Shown here: positions 1-9,597 of the stretch, in pieces
Layout of the letters: each line of letters starts with the position of its first letter
Position numbering within the stretch: the first letter of the stretch is position 1
Assembly: GCA_963787135.1 (NCBI GenBank)
Contig: CAWBBW010000033.1
Coordinates: 62,001-126,000 of the forward strand
Reading direction: 5' to 3'
Length of the DNA: 64,000 bases
From: Roseiarcus sp963787135
GTDB lineage: Bacteria; Pseudomonadota; Alphaproteobacteria; Rhizobiales; Beijerinckiaceae
Made by a program: the position numbers and the translations under genes
Notes under the pieces: generated by a model
Told to the model about the DNA's origin: nothing
The model's input: only the letters and a program-made list of their open reading frames with translations
Database searches by the model: none

Positions 1-287
1 TCGACCTTGGGCTGGGCTTCGGGCAATTCGCCGACGGTCGCGATCTGGCTCAGCGCCAACGCCTCCATGCCGAGCTTCGAATCGGCGAGCGCCTGAAGAC
101 GATCGGGGCGGGCAAGATGGGCGTATTCCGCGCGCAGCAGATTGATCGCATCCTTTTCCTTGGCGATGAGATGGCGTGTTTTGACGAGCTGCTCGGAGGC
201 ATAGATCGTGCGGTACTTGACCCCATAAACATAGGCCGCCGATCCAATGAGGGCGGCGATCGCCGCCGCATGCATGAGCCGCCACAT
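1..287 (-). CDS. ftsL: Cell division protein FtsL (C-terminal end outside window)
   Basis: Reading leftward from an ATG at 287, the frame stays open to the window edge and encodes at least 95 residues. It has the FtsL plan: a short N-terminus (MWRLMHAAAIAALIGSAAYV), one membrane segment at about residues 5-22, then a helical coiled-coil-like periplasmic part rich in Leu, Glu and Lys (about 28-80). FtsL is a bitopic divisome protein that acts with FtsB and FtsQ at the septum. The stop of rsmH and this ATG share one base (TGATG), so the two are translationally coupled. Placement directly after mraZ and rsmH is the classical dcw-cluster order and decides the call, because FtsL sequences themselves are poorly conserved. 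Confidence 0.82.
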   Translation of the reverse strand, partial: MWRLMHAAAIAALIGSAAYVYGVKYRTIYASEQLVKTRHLIAKEKDAINLLRAEYAHLARPDRLQALADSKLGMEALALSQIATVGELPEAQPKV

Positions 288-1294
288 CAGCGTTGTCTCC
301 CGCGTCGCGCCGGCAACCGCGTCAACGCTTCGAGTGCGCTGTCTAATGCCTGCGGCGAGGCGTCCAGGCGAATTGCGAAGCGAAGCTTGGCCGAGCGCGC
401 CCGCGGATTGGCCGCAACCTCTGCTTCGCTGGGCTCGATCGGCTGGCCGCGCGGAACCTCAAAGGTCGGCCCGGCCTCGGCCGGCTCGCCGGGCAGGAGG
501 CGTGAGGGCGCGCGGCCGCGCCCCGAACGGCTCGCGAGAAACTGTTTGACGATGCGATCCTCGAGCGAGTGGAACGTAACCACCGCGAGGCGACCGGCGG
601 GCGCAAGAAGCCGCTCGGCCGCGGCGAGCCCGCGCAGGAGTTCGCCGAGCTCGTCATTGACCGCGATCCGCAAGGCCTGGAACGTGCGCGTCCCCGGGTG
701 GGTGAGCTCTCCCCGGCGGGCGGGCGCGACGCGCGAGATCATGCGCGCAAGCTCGAGCGTCGAGACGAAGGGCGTCGTCTCGCGGTCGGCAACGATGGCG
801 CGCGCGATGCGGCGGGCGGCGCGCTCCTCGCCGAAATGGAACAGAATGTCGGCGATGGTCTCCTCGTTCTCGTCGCGCAGGATGTCAGCGGCGGTGCGGC
901 CCGTGCCGCCCATTCGCATGTCGAGCGGCGCGTCGAAGCGCAGCGAGAAGCCGCGCGCCGCTTCGTCGAGCTGCATCGACGAAACGCCGATATCAAGCAC
1001 CACGCCGTCGAGCGCGCCAAGGCCGAGGTCCTTCGCCACCGCCTCGAGGTCGCCGAAGCGCGCCTCAACGAGCCGGAGACGTCCGTGCGATTCCGCAACG
1101 AGACTACCCGCGGCGCGGACCGCCGCGGGATCGCGGTCGAGGGCGACGACCTGAGCGCCGCGGTCGAGCAGCGCTTGCGTGTAGCCGCCGGCGCCGAAAG
1201 TGCCGTCGACGATGAGGCCGCCCTCGCGGGGCTGAAGCGCATCGAGGACCTCGGCCAGCAGGACGGGAATATGCCGCCGCCTGGCTTTGCTCAT
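287..1294 (-). CDS. rsmH: 16S rRNA (cytosine(1402)-N(4))-methyltransferase RsmH
   Basis: The 335-residue protein has the usual length for RsmH (MraW), which uses S-adenosylmethionine to N4-methylate C1402 of 16S rRNA in the cytoplasm. Visible motifs are the SAM-binding segment VDGTFGAGGYTQALL at about residues 29-43, the acidic LDRDP near 52-56, DIGVSSMQLDEAARGFS near 110-127 and the family signature FHSLEDRIVKQF. The open frame continues far upstream, but the ATG at 1294 (MSKARRRHIPVLL) is chosen because RsmH proteins begin just before the HIPVLL motif and because this ATG overlaps the mraZ stop as ATGA. It is the second gene of mraZ-rsmH-ftsL. Confidence 0.95.
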   Translation of the reverse strand: MSKARRRHIPVLLAEVLDALQPREGGLIVDGTFGAGGYTQALLDRGAQVVALDRDPAAVRAAGSLVAESHGRLRLVEARFGDLEAVAKDLGLGALDGVVLDIGVSSMQLDEAARGFSLRFDAPLDMRMGGTGRTAADILRDENEETIADILFHFGEERAARRIARAIVADRETTPFVSTLELARMISRVAPARRGELTHPGTRTFQALRIAVNDELGELLRGLAAAERLLAPAGRLAVVTFHSLEDRIVKQFLASRSGRGRAPSRLLPGEPAEAGPTFEVPRGQPIEPSEAEVAANPRARSAKLRFAIRLDASPQALDSALEALTRLPARRGRQR

Positions 1295-1749
1295 AGGGTG
1301 GTCGCCTCGCCGACCCGCTCGGCTCTGAGCGTCCTCAGGCGCAGGCGCGACTCTTCGAGATGCGCCTCGAAGCGCGACGGCTCCCAGATCTGAAACTTGT
1401 GCCCCTGCCCAACGAACACCGCCTCGTCGGCCAGTCCGAGCGCCGTCTTGAGGCGCTCGTCGAGCGACACCCGGCCCTCTGCGTCCATGCGCAGGATCTC
1501 GCTCGTGCCGAGCAGCGCGGTCGCGAAGGCGTCGCGGGTCGGCGACCAGGGCGGCAGCGTCACAAGCAGCGCGTCGATCTCGGACAACAGCTTCAGGCCC
1601 CCGCAGTCGAGCGCCGGCTGATCGAGCGACCGATAGGCGTAGACGCCCTCGAAGCCGTCCTTCGCCAGAACCTGCCGGAACGGCGCGGGGATCGAGACGC
1701 GGCCCTTGGCGTCGAGGCGATGGGTGAAATGGGAGAGGAAGCGATCCAC
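1291..1749 (-). CDS. mraZ: Transcriptional regulator MraZ
   Basis: The 152-residue protein carries two SpoVT/AbrB-like DNA-binding repeats: FLSHFTHRLDAKGRVSIPA near the N-terminus and LRMDAEGRVSLDERL in the second half. MraZ is a ring-forming DNA-binding protein that represses the division and cell-wall cluster it heads. The frame is open with an ATG as far up as 1914, but the GTG at 1749 (VDRFLSHF) matches the conserved MraZ N-terminus. The longer alternatives would place the promoter and binding boxes inside the gene. The stop overlaps the rsmH start by four bases. Confidence 0.93.
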   Translation of the reverse strand: MDRFLSHFTHRLDAKGRVSIPAPFRQVLAKDGFEGVYAYRSLDQPALDCGGLKLLSEIDALLVTLPPWSPTRDAFATALLGTSEILRMDAEGRVSLDERLKTALGLADEAVFVGQGHKFQIWEPSRFEAHLEESRLRLRTLRAERVGEATTL

Positions 1750-1828
1750 GGGGCCCCACGACGCGCCAACCCGCCTCGCCCGGGCTGGTAAGGCTCGGCG
1801 GCGACGGCGCGCGGGCGCTGTCCATGGA

Positions 1829-1862
1829 CGGGATAGCGTGGGATAGCATGGGACCCCATGGG
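1829..1862. promoter_or_regulatory. MraZ-box array (four 10-bp-phased GGG repeats)
   Basis: On the plus strand TGGG occurs at 1839, 1849 and 1859, preceded by a degenerate CGGG at 1829, so four copies sit at exactly one helical turn. MraZ is known to bind tandem TGGG-type boxes with this spacing upstream of its own gene. The array lies 80-113 bases before the mraZ GTG and overlaps the predicted promoter, as expected for autorepression. Confidence 0.8.
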
Positions 1863-1868
1863 CGTCAA
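1840..1868 (-). promoter_or_regulatory. Predicted mraZ promoter (-35 TTGACG, -10 TATCCC)
   Basis: On the minus strand TTGACG (1868-1863) is followed by a 17-base spacer and TATCCC (1845-1840). The -35 is near consensus and the -10 keeps the TAT start. Two MraZ-type boxes fall inside the spacer and -10. Transcription would start near 1833 and leave a leader of about 80 bases. Prediction from sequence only. Confidence 0.5.
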
Positions 1869-2517
1869 CGAAGCCGAGAGGATTCCCGCCCCTGGAAGCC
1901 GCCCCGGGCGCCATTAGGGGTTGTTAAGGTTAAACTTCCGTTAGGGCCGTGCGCAACGCGTGTTCGGCGGCTCTGAGGCTCATTGGACGGCCGCCCGGTT
2001 CACCGGGAGAAATGAGCGAATGCCGTGCCGAGCAGTTTTGTAATCGCGGCAATCCTTTCAATGGCTTAAGTGCTAAAAACTGCACCTTTTCCGCTCACCC
2101 GCGAACCCTCCCCGAAAGAAGCGACTCTGCGCGCGCCAGACGGCGCCATTCTCGGGCATGAATTCCATTATTTCAAAGGCTTGCGGCGCCATTTCCGCGC
2201 CACCTCCCTCTCGTCTGCCCAGTTTCACGCATGGCTTCCACATCCGGTCTCGGTGAGAAAAGGTCGTCACTTGCATTTTATCGCCCACAGCCCGTGATAT
2301 TAGGTGCATTCGGAACGCCGGAATATGGTACCACAGATTCCGCTTTTTCCAAAGAGAATGTCGACAGAGAATGTCGACAAAATTTTTCAGATTAGGCAGG
2401 GCGACTCAACGCGATTGTCCGTCCGACGCCGACGCCGCGCCCTAGCCCCAAGTCCCGATCTTTCCTCTCGGGCGTGTCACCGCCAGCGCCGCAGATCGCG
2501 AGCGTTGCGAGCAACGT
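1869..2517. other. Long intergenic region between mraZ and glgP, no gene recognised
   Basis: About 650 bases lie between the mraZ promoter and the glgP stop. Short frames exist (for example 2073-2309 on the minus strand, 78 residues) but none shows a family motif or a convincing ribosome-binding site. The part from about 2030 to 2400 is less GC-rich than the flanks. No tRNA or clear terminator was seen. It could hold the 5' region of the dcw transcript and small RNAs, which cannot be shown here. Confidence 0.4.
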
Positions 2518-5022
2518 CTATACCACCGGACACGGCTCGGCGCGCCAGATTTCCTTCGCGTATTCGTGGATCGTCCGGTCGCTCGAGAATTTTCCGGAAG
2601 ACGCGATATTGAGAATAACCTTGCGCGTCCATTCGTCCGGCTTGCGATAGAGCTCGCAGAGCTCCCCGTCGGCCCGCATGTAGGATGTCAGGTCGGCGAG
2701 GTGCATGAACTGGTCGCCGTATGTCAGCAGCGCCCCGCGCAGCGGCTCGAAGATCCCCGGCTCGTCGCGGCTGAAATGGTCGGAAAAGATCAAGTCGAGC
2801 GCTTTGCGCGTTTCCTGCTCGTTCTGGTAATGCCAATAGGGGCTGTACCAGGGGCGGCTCTCGGCGACCTCGGCCGCGGTAAGGCCGAACAGGAAGAAAT
2901 TCTCCTCCCCCGCCTCCTCCGCCATCTCGATGGTGGCGCCGTCGCGAGTGCCAAGCGTCAGCGCGCCGTTCATCATGAACTTCATGTTGCTGGTGCCGCT
3001 CGCTTCATAGCCGGCGGTGGAGATCTGATTCGAGACGTCGGCTGCAGGAATGCAGCGCTCCGCGAGCGTGACATTGTATTCCGGCAGGAACACGACTTTC
3101 AGCCTGCCGCGGACCGCAGGATCGCTATCGATCGTCTGACCCAGATTGTTGATGAACTTGATGATCACCTTGGCCAGATAATAGGCGGGCGCAGCCTTGC
3201 CGGCAAAGAAGAAGGTGCGCCGGGGGATATCGAGATCCGGGTTCTCGCGCAGACGCTGATAGAGAATGACGATCCTCAGAGCGTTGAGCAGCTGGCGCTT
3301 GTACTCGTGAATGCGCTTGATCTGGCAATCGAAGATGGTGTCCGGATCGACGACAATGTCCGTATGCCGCTTGACCCAGTCGGCGAACCGAGCCTTGCAC
3401 GCGCGTTGAGCCTTCAAAACCTCCGCCCGGAACGCGGCATCCTCCGCGAGCGGCCGAAGCTTTTTCAATTGCGAGAGGTCGGCGATCCAGGCGTCGCCTA
3501 TCGCGGCCGAAATCGTCTCGGCGAGCGAGGGATTCGCCAGTCGGAGCCAGCGCCGCGGCGTAACCCCATTAGTCTTGTTGTTGAAGCGCTCGGGAAACAC
3601 CTCGGCGAGGTCGCGCACAGTCGTCGTGCGCAAGAGGCCGGAATGGATCGCGGCGACGCCGTTGGTGCTGTGCGAGCCGACGATCGCAAGATTCGCCATG
3701 CGGATATGCTTCGTCTGCCCTTCCTCGACCAAGCTCGTTCGGGCCGCGCGCCCTGCGTCGCCGGGGAAGCGGGCGTGAATATCGTCTAGCAGCCGGCGAT
3801 TGATCTCGAAGATGATCTCGAGCTGGCGCGGAATGAGGAACCCAATCCATTCGACCGGCCAGCGCTCGAGCGCCTCGGGAAGCAGAGTGTGATTGGTGTA
3901 GGCGAGCGTCGCCCGCGTGATGTCCCACGCCTCATCCCAACCCAGATGCGCCTCGTCCAGCAAAATCCTCATGAGCTCGGGCACGGCGAGGGTCGGATGC
4001 GTATCGTTCATCTGAATGGCGGCCTTGCCGGGCAGCGTTCGCCAATCCGAATTCAACTCGCGGAATCTGCGAACGATATCCCCCAGCGAGCAGGCGACCA
4101 GGAAATATTCCTGCATGAGCCGCAGCGCGCGCCCCTGGTGCGTGTGATCGTCGGGATAAAGAACGCGGGTCAGCGATTCGGCATTGAGCGCTTCGGCGAT
4201 CGAGGCGACGAAATCGCCGCCGCTGAACCGCTCAAAGTCGAACCCATGTGGGGCCGTGGCGCTCCACAACCGAAGCGTATTGATCGTCTTGCCGCCATAG
4301 CCGACCACCGGTCTGTCATAGGGGACGCCGATCAGCGTCGAGGGGTTGTTCGGGATCATGTGCAGCGTGCCCGCACGCAATTCAAACGAGCAGCCGAACG
4401 TCACTTCGATGCTCTCGGCGGGGCGCACCACTTCCCACGGATCGGGGTGACGCAGCCAGTTGTCCGGACGCTCCTCCTGCCAGCCATTGCGAACTTTTTG
4501 CCGGAAGATGCCATGCTCGTAGCGCAGTCCGTAGCCCATGGCCGGCAACTGCATCGTCGCCATCGAGTCGAGGAAGCAGGCCGCCAGACGGCCAAGACCG
4601 CCATTGCCCAGACCCGCGTCCGGCTCCTCGTGAAGGATCTCCCACCACTCGCGGCCGTCAAAACTCCGCCCGACCACAGGATCGAGCATGAGGTTCAAAA
4701 CGTTGTTGCCGAGCGAGCGGCCGATGAGAAACTCGATCGAAACGTAGTAGACCCGCTTTGGATTCTCGTGCGCGTAGGTCTTGTCCGTCTGCAGCCAACG
4801 CTCCGATAGAATGTCTCTTACCGCGCGGGCGGCGGCCTTGTAACGTTCTCGCGAATTGGCGGACTCGAGCTCGACGACATTGTCGAACTTCATGCGCCGC
4901 TCATAGAGCGCCTCCGGCGATCCGGCGAAAGGCGACGAGCCAACGCCGTACTGTTGCAGGAGTTTGTCGGGGCTGGGCGAACTCTTCTCCGCCTCGTCGA
5001 AAGACTTTCGGGTGCTCTCCAT
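2518..5022 (-). CDS. glgP: Glycogen/starch/alpha-glucan phosphorylase
   Basis: The 834-residue protein is of normal length for GT35 phosphorylases, which use pyridoxal phosphate and phosphate to release glucose-1-phosphate from glycogen in the cytoplasm. The cofactor-binding segment EASGTSNMKFMMNG is present, with the PLP lysine at about residue 681. Other conserved stretches are YYVSIEFLIGRSL near the N-terminus, DTHPTLAVPELMR, NNKTNGVTPRRWL and KRIHEYKRQLLN. A longer open frame reaches 5163, but the ATG at 5022 (MESTRKSF) has a GGAG motif six bases upstream and starts where the family starts. It lies downstream of a lactate dehydrogenase gene on the same strand, with about 230 bases between. 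Confidence 0.95.
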   Translation of the reverse strand: MESTRKSFDEAEKSSPSPDKLLQQYGVGSSPFAGSPEALYERRMKFDNVVELESANSRERYKAAARAVRDILSERWLQTDKTYAHENPKRVYYVSIEFLIGRSLGNNVLNLMLDPVVGRSFDGREWWEILHEEPDAGLGNGGLGRLAACFLDSMATMQLPAMGYGLRYEHGIFRQKVRNGWQEERPDNWLRHPDPWEVVRPAESIEVTFGCSFELRAGTLHMIPNNPSTLIGVPYDRPVVGYGGKTINTLRLWSATAPHGFDFERFSGGDFVASIAEALNAESLTRVLYPDDHTHQGRALRLMQEYFLVACSLGDIVRRFRELNSDWRTLPGKAAIQMNDTHPTLAVPELMRILLDEAHLGWDEAWDITRATLAYTNHTLLPEALERWPVEWIGFLIPRQLEIIFEINRRLLDDIHARFPGDAGRAARTSLVEEGQTKHIRMANLAIVGSHSTNGVAAIHSGLLRTTTVRDLAEVFPERFNNKTNGVTPRRWLRLANPSLAETISAAIGDAWIADLSQLKKLRPLAEDAAFRAEVLKAQRACKARFADWVKRHTDIVVDPDTIFDCQIKRIHEYKRQLLNALRIVILYQRLRENPDLDIPRRTFFFAGKAAPAYYLAKVIIKFINNLGQTIDSDPAVRGRLKVVFLPEYNVTLAERCIPAADVSNQISTAGYEASGTSNMKFMMNGALTLGTRDGATIEMAEEAGEENFFLFGLTAAEVAESRPWYSPYWHYQNEQETRKALDLIFSDHFSRDEPGIFEPLRGALLTYGDQFMHLADLTSYMRADGELCELYRKPDEWTRKVILNIASSGKFSSDRTIHEYAKEIWRAEPCPVV

Positions 5023-5252
5023 CGCTCCGCCCTCGTTCAGCTTGTTCTGCCTTTTGGCGCCGCGCCCGCGTAGCGGAGCCAGTTTCCCTTGGCTAACGCC
5101 CCTCTTAGCCAAGATCGCCAACAGACCTAGGTAGGGTCTCCTCGTGACGCCTTCGCGACGCATTTCTTCGGCCGCCGCCAGCCGTATGACCCAATTCGCG
5201 TGCGTTTGTTTGAAAGGCTGCGACCGCTATCGCCCCGTCCTGCCTAACCCGT

Positions 5253-6194
5253 CTAGAAGCGCACCCCTTCGGCCGCCTCCTTCAATGTCTCCGCGCTTCG
5301 CTTCAGCGCGTCACTCTCCCGAGCATCGAGTTTTGGCGTCAGAGTCCTCACGATGCCGCCCGCGCCGAGCACGCGCGGCAGGGACAGGGCCACGTCTCGC
5401 ACACCCTGGCATTCCTCCGTCAACATCGAGCAAGTGATCAACGCCCGCTCATCGCCCTCGATAGCCTGAGCCATCTGCGCAAGGGCAGCGCCGATGCCGA
5501 ACCAGGTCGCTCCTTTGCCCTGGATAATAGCATAGGCGGCACGGCGCACCGCAGTATCGATGCGGCTGCGGTCGGACTCCGTCAGTTCCCGCCCCATCTG
5601 GCGCGCCGCCTCCGCCACCGTTAGATTGCCGGCCACGGCGCCCGACCAGTGCAAAACCTGACTGTCGCCATGTTCGCCGAGCACACGGGCATCGATGTAC
5701 GCCGGGTTGATTCCGATATGCGCCGCGAGCAGCGTGCGGAACCGCGCGGAGTCGAGGATCGTACCGGACCCGATTACGCGATGCGGCGCCACCCCGTTCC
5801 GGCCGGCGAGGACAGTCACAATCTGGGTCATGACGTCGAGCGGATTGGTCGCCACAAGAAAGATGGGATCGGCTACCGCCGCCACCACCGCCGGCACGAT
5901 CTCCGCGAAGATTTCGGCATTGCGCGACAAGAGGTCCAATCGGCTCTCGCCAGGCCTCTGGCTGGCGCCTGCGGCGAGCACGACGACACGCGCGCCGTCG
6001 AGATTGGCCAGCTCCCCGGCCCGAACCCGGAGGGGATCCGCAAGCGCCGCGGCGTCCAAAACGTCACGCGCCTGGGCCACCGCCAGATCTGCATTGCGGT
6101 CGACGAGCACGATCTCGGAACCGACGCCACGCATCATCATGGCGTAAGCGGCGGTAGCGCCAACCTGTCCGACGCCTACGATCCCGATCTTCAC
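5253..6194 (-). CDS. ldh: L-lactate dehydrogenase (lactate/malate dehydrogenase family)
   Basis: The 313-residue NAD-dependent enzyme interconverts pyruvate and L-lactate in the cytoplasm. The Rossmann motif GVGQVG is at residues 7-12, followed by the NAD-selecting Asp of LVDRN near 32. The catalytic dyad lies in LGEHGDS, with His175. In the substrate-specificity loop GASQRPGESRLDL the decisive residue is Gln79, which favours lactate. Malate dehydrogenases carry Arg there. The neighbours (glycogen phosphorylase, phosphoketolase) suggest carbon-storage breakdown and fermentation-like overflow. A malate or other 2-hydroxyacid role is less likely but not excluded. Confidence 0.88.
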   Translation of the reverse strand: MKIGIVGVGQVGATAAYAMMMRGVGSEIVLVDRNADLAVAQARDVLDAAALADPLRVRAGELANLDGARVVVLAAGASQRPGESRLDLLSRNAEIFAEIVPAVVAAVADPIFLVATNPLDVMTQIVTVLAGRNGVAPHRVIGSGTILDSARFRTLLAAHIGINPAYIDARVLGEHGDSQVLHWSGAVAGNLTVAEAARQMGRELTESDRSRIDTAVRRAAYAIIQGKGATWFGIGAALAQMAQAIEGDERALITCSMLTEECQGVRDVALSLPRVLGAGGIVRTLTPKLDARESDALKRSAETLKEAAEGVRF

Positions 6195-6278
6195 GCTCTT
6201 CCTCCCACCGTCGAGAACGTTATCCGGTCGCGACGAGCGAATATACTGCGCGCGAAGCAGCGCCGGCCTGAGCCCAAT

Positions 6279-6866
6279 CTAACCGACGAAGGCTCCGTTC
6301 CAGCTCTCGACCGCTGGCGAGTCCTGATAGTCGCCGAGCACGCTCAACGTGCCGGTATCCAAAAGGAAGTGCTGTCCCGCCGCGGCGGACAAGCCGATCC
6401 AGCGCGCCGCTAGCACGCGAAGAACATGCCCATGGGCGAATAGCGCGACATTTCCTTCAGCCGCGCGCGCCCGGGCGATCACTCGATCCGCCCGGGCGCC
6501 TACCTCCTCGGGCGTCTCGCCATTCGGGCATCCGTCGCGGAAGATCATCCAGCCAGGCGACCTCTCCCTGATCTCGTCGGAGGTCAGTCCCTCGTAGGCT
6601 CCGTAGTTCCATTCCATCAGATCGTCGTCGACGACGGCCTCTCTCCCTAAGCCCGCGAGGTCGCAGGTTTCCCTCGCCCGCCGCATGGGACTGACGAGGA
6701 CGAGCGCAAAGCTCGTCTTCATCAACGCCGGCCGCATTCCCTCTGCGAGCCTTCGACCGTTGTCGGTCAGAGGCAGGTCGGTCGTCCCGGTGTGCCGGCC
6801 GTTGAGACTCCACGCGGTCTCCCCATGCCGGATAGCGAACACTTTCACGCTGTCGTTGAGCGTCAT
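6279..6866 (-). CDS. Histidine phosphatase (phosphoglycerate mutase-like) family protein
   Basis: The 195-residue protein belongs to the histidine phosphatase branch that includes cofactor-dependent phosphoglycerate mutases and broad phosphatases. The phosphohistidine motif FAIRHGETAW is at residues 10-18 (Arg13, His14, Gly15). Further conserved parts are LTDNGRRLAEG, SPMRRARETC, the acidic MEWNYGAYEGL and the second histidine in LFAHGHVLRVLAARW. At 195 residues it is shorter than classical GpmA (about 230-250), so a sugar-phosphate or other phosphatase role is more likely than glycolytic mutase. It lies between the phosphoketolase and lactate dehydrogenase genes on the same strand. Confidence 0.85.
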   Translation of the reverse strand: MTLNDSVKVFAIRHGETAWSLNGRHTGTTDLPLTDNGRRLAEGMRPALMKTSFALVLVSPMRRARETCDLAGLGREAVVDDDLMEWNYGAYEGLTSDEIRERSPGWMIFRDGCPNGETPEEVGARADRVIARARAAEGNVALFAHGHVLRVLAARWIGLSAAAGQHFLLDTGTLSVLGDYQDSPAVESWNGAFVG

Positions 6867-6921
6867 TGCGCCTCGTCATCAAGAGCGCGGAGCCGGAGTC
6901 GCCCGCCGGCGGTCTACGCCT

Positions 6922-9331
6922 TCACACGTTATCCCCCGCCGTCGACGTCGCGCCCCGAGCGGCCGCGGTCACGCCGCCCCAGGTCCAGTCCTTGATCTCG
7001 GGCATGTCGTCGCCGTAGCGGCAAATATATTCCTTGTGGTCGATGAGCTTGTCGCGAAGCGCCTGCTTGGCGTACGCCGCGCGGGTGCTGAGCCCCGGCA
7101 CGCGGTCAATGACGTCGTTGACGAGATGGAACCGGTCGATGTCGTTGAGCACGCACATGTCAAAGGGCGTGGTCGTCGTTCCCTCTTCCTTGTAGCCGCG
7201 TACGTGAATGTTGTCGTGGCCGTTACGACGGTAGGTCAGCCGGTGGATGAGCCACGGATAGCCGTGGAAGGCGAAGATGATCGGCTTGTCTTTCGTGAAA
7301 AGCGCGTCGAAGTCGTGGTCGTTGAGGCCGTGCGGATGCTCGCTCGGCTGCTGGAGCCGCATCAGATCGACGACATTGATCATGCGCACTTTGAGTTCGG
7401 GCGCGTGCTGGCGGAGGAGTTCGACGGCGGCGAGGGTCTCCAGCGTCGGCACGTCGCCGCAGCAGGCCATCACCACGTCGGGCTCGCCGCCGCGGTCGTT
7501 GCTCGCCCATTCCCAGATGCCGAGGCCCGCCGTGCAATGCTTGATCGCCTGATCCATGCTGAGCCACTGCGGCGCCGGTTGCTTGCCGGCGACGACCACG
7601 TTGACGTAGTTGCGGCTGCGCAGGCAATGGTCCGTGACCGACAGGAGGGTGTTGGCGTCCGGCGGCAGATAGACGCGCACGACCTCGGCCTTCTTGTTGA
7701 TCACGTGGTCGATGAAGCCGGGGTCCTGATGGGAAAAGCCGTTGTGATCCTGCCGCCAGACGAGGCTGGATAGGAGATAGTTGAGCGAGGCGATCGGCCT
7801 GCGCCACTCGATCTCGTTGCAGACCTTCAGCCACTTGGCATGCTGGTTGAACATCGAATCGATGATGTGGATAAAAGCCTCGTAGCAGGAGAGGAAACCG
7901 TGCCGGCCGGTCAGGAGATAGCCCTCGAGCCAGCCCTGACATTGATGCTCGCTTAGCATCTCCATCACCCGGCCATCCGGCGCGAGGTGATCGTCGTAGG
8001 AAACGGTCTCGGCGACCCAGGCGCGGTTCGTCACCTCGAGCACGTCCTGCCAACGGTTGGAGTTGTTCTCGTCCGGACTGAACAGGCGGAAGTTGCGCGC
8101 CTCCAAGTTCAGTTTCATCACGTCGCGCAGGTAGTCGCCCATAACCCGCGTTGCCTCAGCGGTCACGGCGCCGGGGGAGGAAACCTCGACGGCGTAGTCG
8201 CGGAAGTCCGGCAGCCTCAGGTCGTGCAGCAGGGCGCCGCCGTTCGTATGCGGATTGGCGCTCATCCGGCGCGTCCCCGACGGCGCCAGCGCGGCCAGTT
8301 CGGCTTTAAGGCGGCCGGTCGCGTCGAACAGCTCCTCGGGCCGGTAGCTCTTCATCCAGCCTTCGAGGATGCGCACGTGCTCGGGGTGGCCCCGAATCTC
8401 GCTCATCGGCACCTGATGAGAGCGCCAGTAGCCTTCCTCGCGCTTGCCGTCGATCTCCTTCGGGCAGGTCCAGCCCTTCGGGGTGCGCATGACGATCATC
8501 GGCCAGACGGGCCGCTTCGAGAAGCCGTCGGCGCGGGCAACGTGCTGGATGCGCCGAATGTCGTCAATGACCTTTTCCAGCGTCGCCGCCATCAGCTCGT
8601 GCACGGTCTTCGGATCGTCGCCCTCGACGAAATGCGGCGCGTAGCCGTAGCCGCGCATCAGGGCTTCGAGCTCCTCATGCGGGATGCGCGCGAGAACCGT
8701 CGGATTGGCGATCTTGTAGCCGTTGAGGTGCAGAATCGGCAGCACGGCGCCGTCGCGCACGGGATTGAGGAACTTGTTCGAGTGCCAGCTCGTGGCGAGC
8801 GGCCCCGTCTCCGCCTCGCCGTCCCCGATCGACACAGGCGACGATGAGGTCGGGGTTGTCGAACGCCGCGCCATAAGCGTGCGAGATTGCATAGCCGAGC
8901 TCGCCGCCCTCGTGGATCGAGCCCGGGGTCTCGGGCGCGACATGGCTTGGGATGCCGCCGGGGAACGAGAACTGGGTGAAGAGCTTCTTCATCCCCTCCT
9001 CGTCCTGCGAGATGTTCGGATAGACCTCGCTGTAGGTTCCCTCGAGATAGGCGTTGGCGACCAGCCCCGGGCCGCCGTGGCCGGGGCCGGTAATGTAGAT
9101 CATGTCGAGGTCGAGCTTTTTGATCAGCCGGTTGAGATGGACGTAGATGAAGTTGAGGCCTGGCGTCGTGCCCCAATGTCCGAGCAGGCGCGGCTTGACG
9201 TGGTTCTCCGACAGCGGGGCTTTCAGTAGCGGATTGTCGAAGAGATAGATCTGACCGACGGACAGATAATTTGCCGCCCGCCAGTACGCGTCGATAAGCG
9301 CGGACTCTTTGTCAGACAATGCCTTGGCCAT
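6922..9331 (-). pseudogene. xfp: Phosphoketolase (xylulose-5-/fructose-6-phosphate), one-base frameshift
   Basis: Phosphoketolase is a thiamine-diphosphate enzyme that cleaves xylulose-5-phosphate or fructose-6-phosphate to acetyl phosphate plus glyceraldehyde-3-phosphate or erythrose-4-phosphate. The ATG at 9331 (MAKALSDKESALID) has GGGAGG seven bases upstream. The first frame reads normally to NPDLIVACV at about residue 167 and then breaks. The next frame resumes with GDGEAETGPLATSWHSNKF and continues to the stop at 6922. Removing one base near 8829 gives ACVVGDGEAETG, the family sequence. The span of 2410 bases is 3 x 803 + 1, as expected for one inserted base and a protein of about 802 residues. 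All other regions look intact, so a sequencing error is as likely as true inactivation. Confidence 0.9.
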
Positions 9332-9597
9332 GATTGACCTCCCGCCGCCTCCCTTAGCCCGGCGGAACACGCCGCCGACCGTCGCCCGATCTCGACCGAC
9401 CCGCCCGATCGCGAATGCATCGGGGCCAGATTGTGCGCCTGCCATGACATTTAGACAACAGCGCCAGCCTCTTCGTCTTACTCCGCGGATCATCCGTCCG
9501 ATCTTGGCGCCCACGCTAGCGGCGGTCCGGACAGCGGAGTAGAGTCCAGCTTCAATCGGTCGCGTGCGGGAACAACGGATCGGCCAAAAGATAATTC

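Noticed and set aside
2073..2309. A 78-codon minus-strand frame upstream of glgP
   Set aside because: No ribosome-binding site and no recognisable motif, and the frame is no longer than expected by chance at this GC content.
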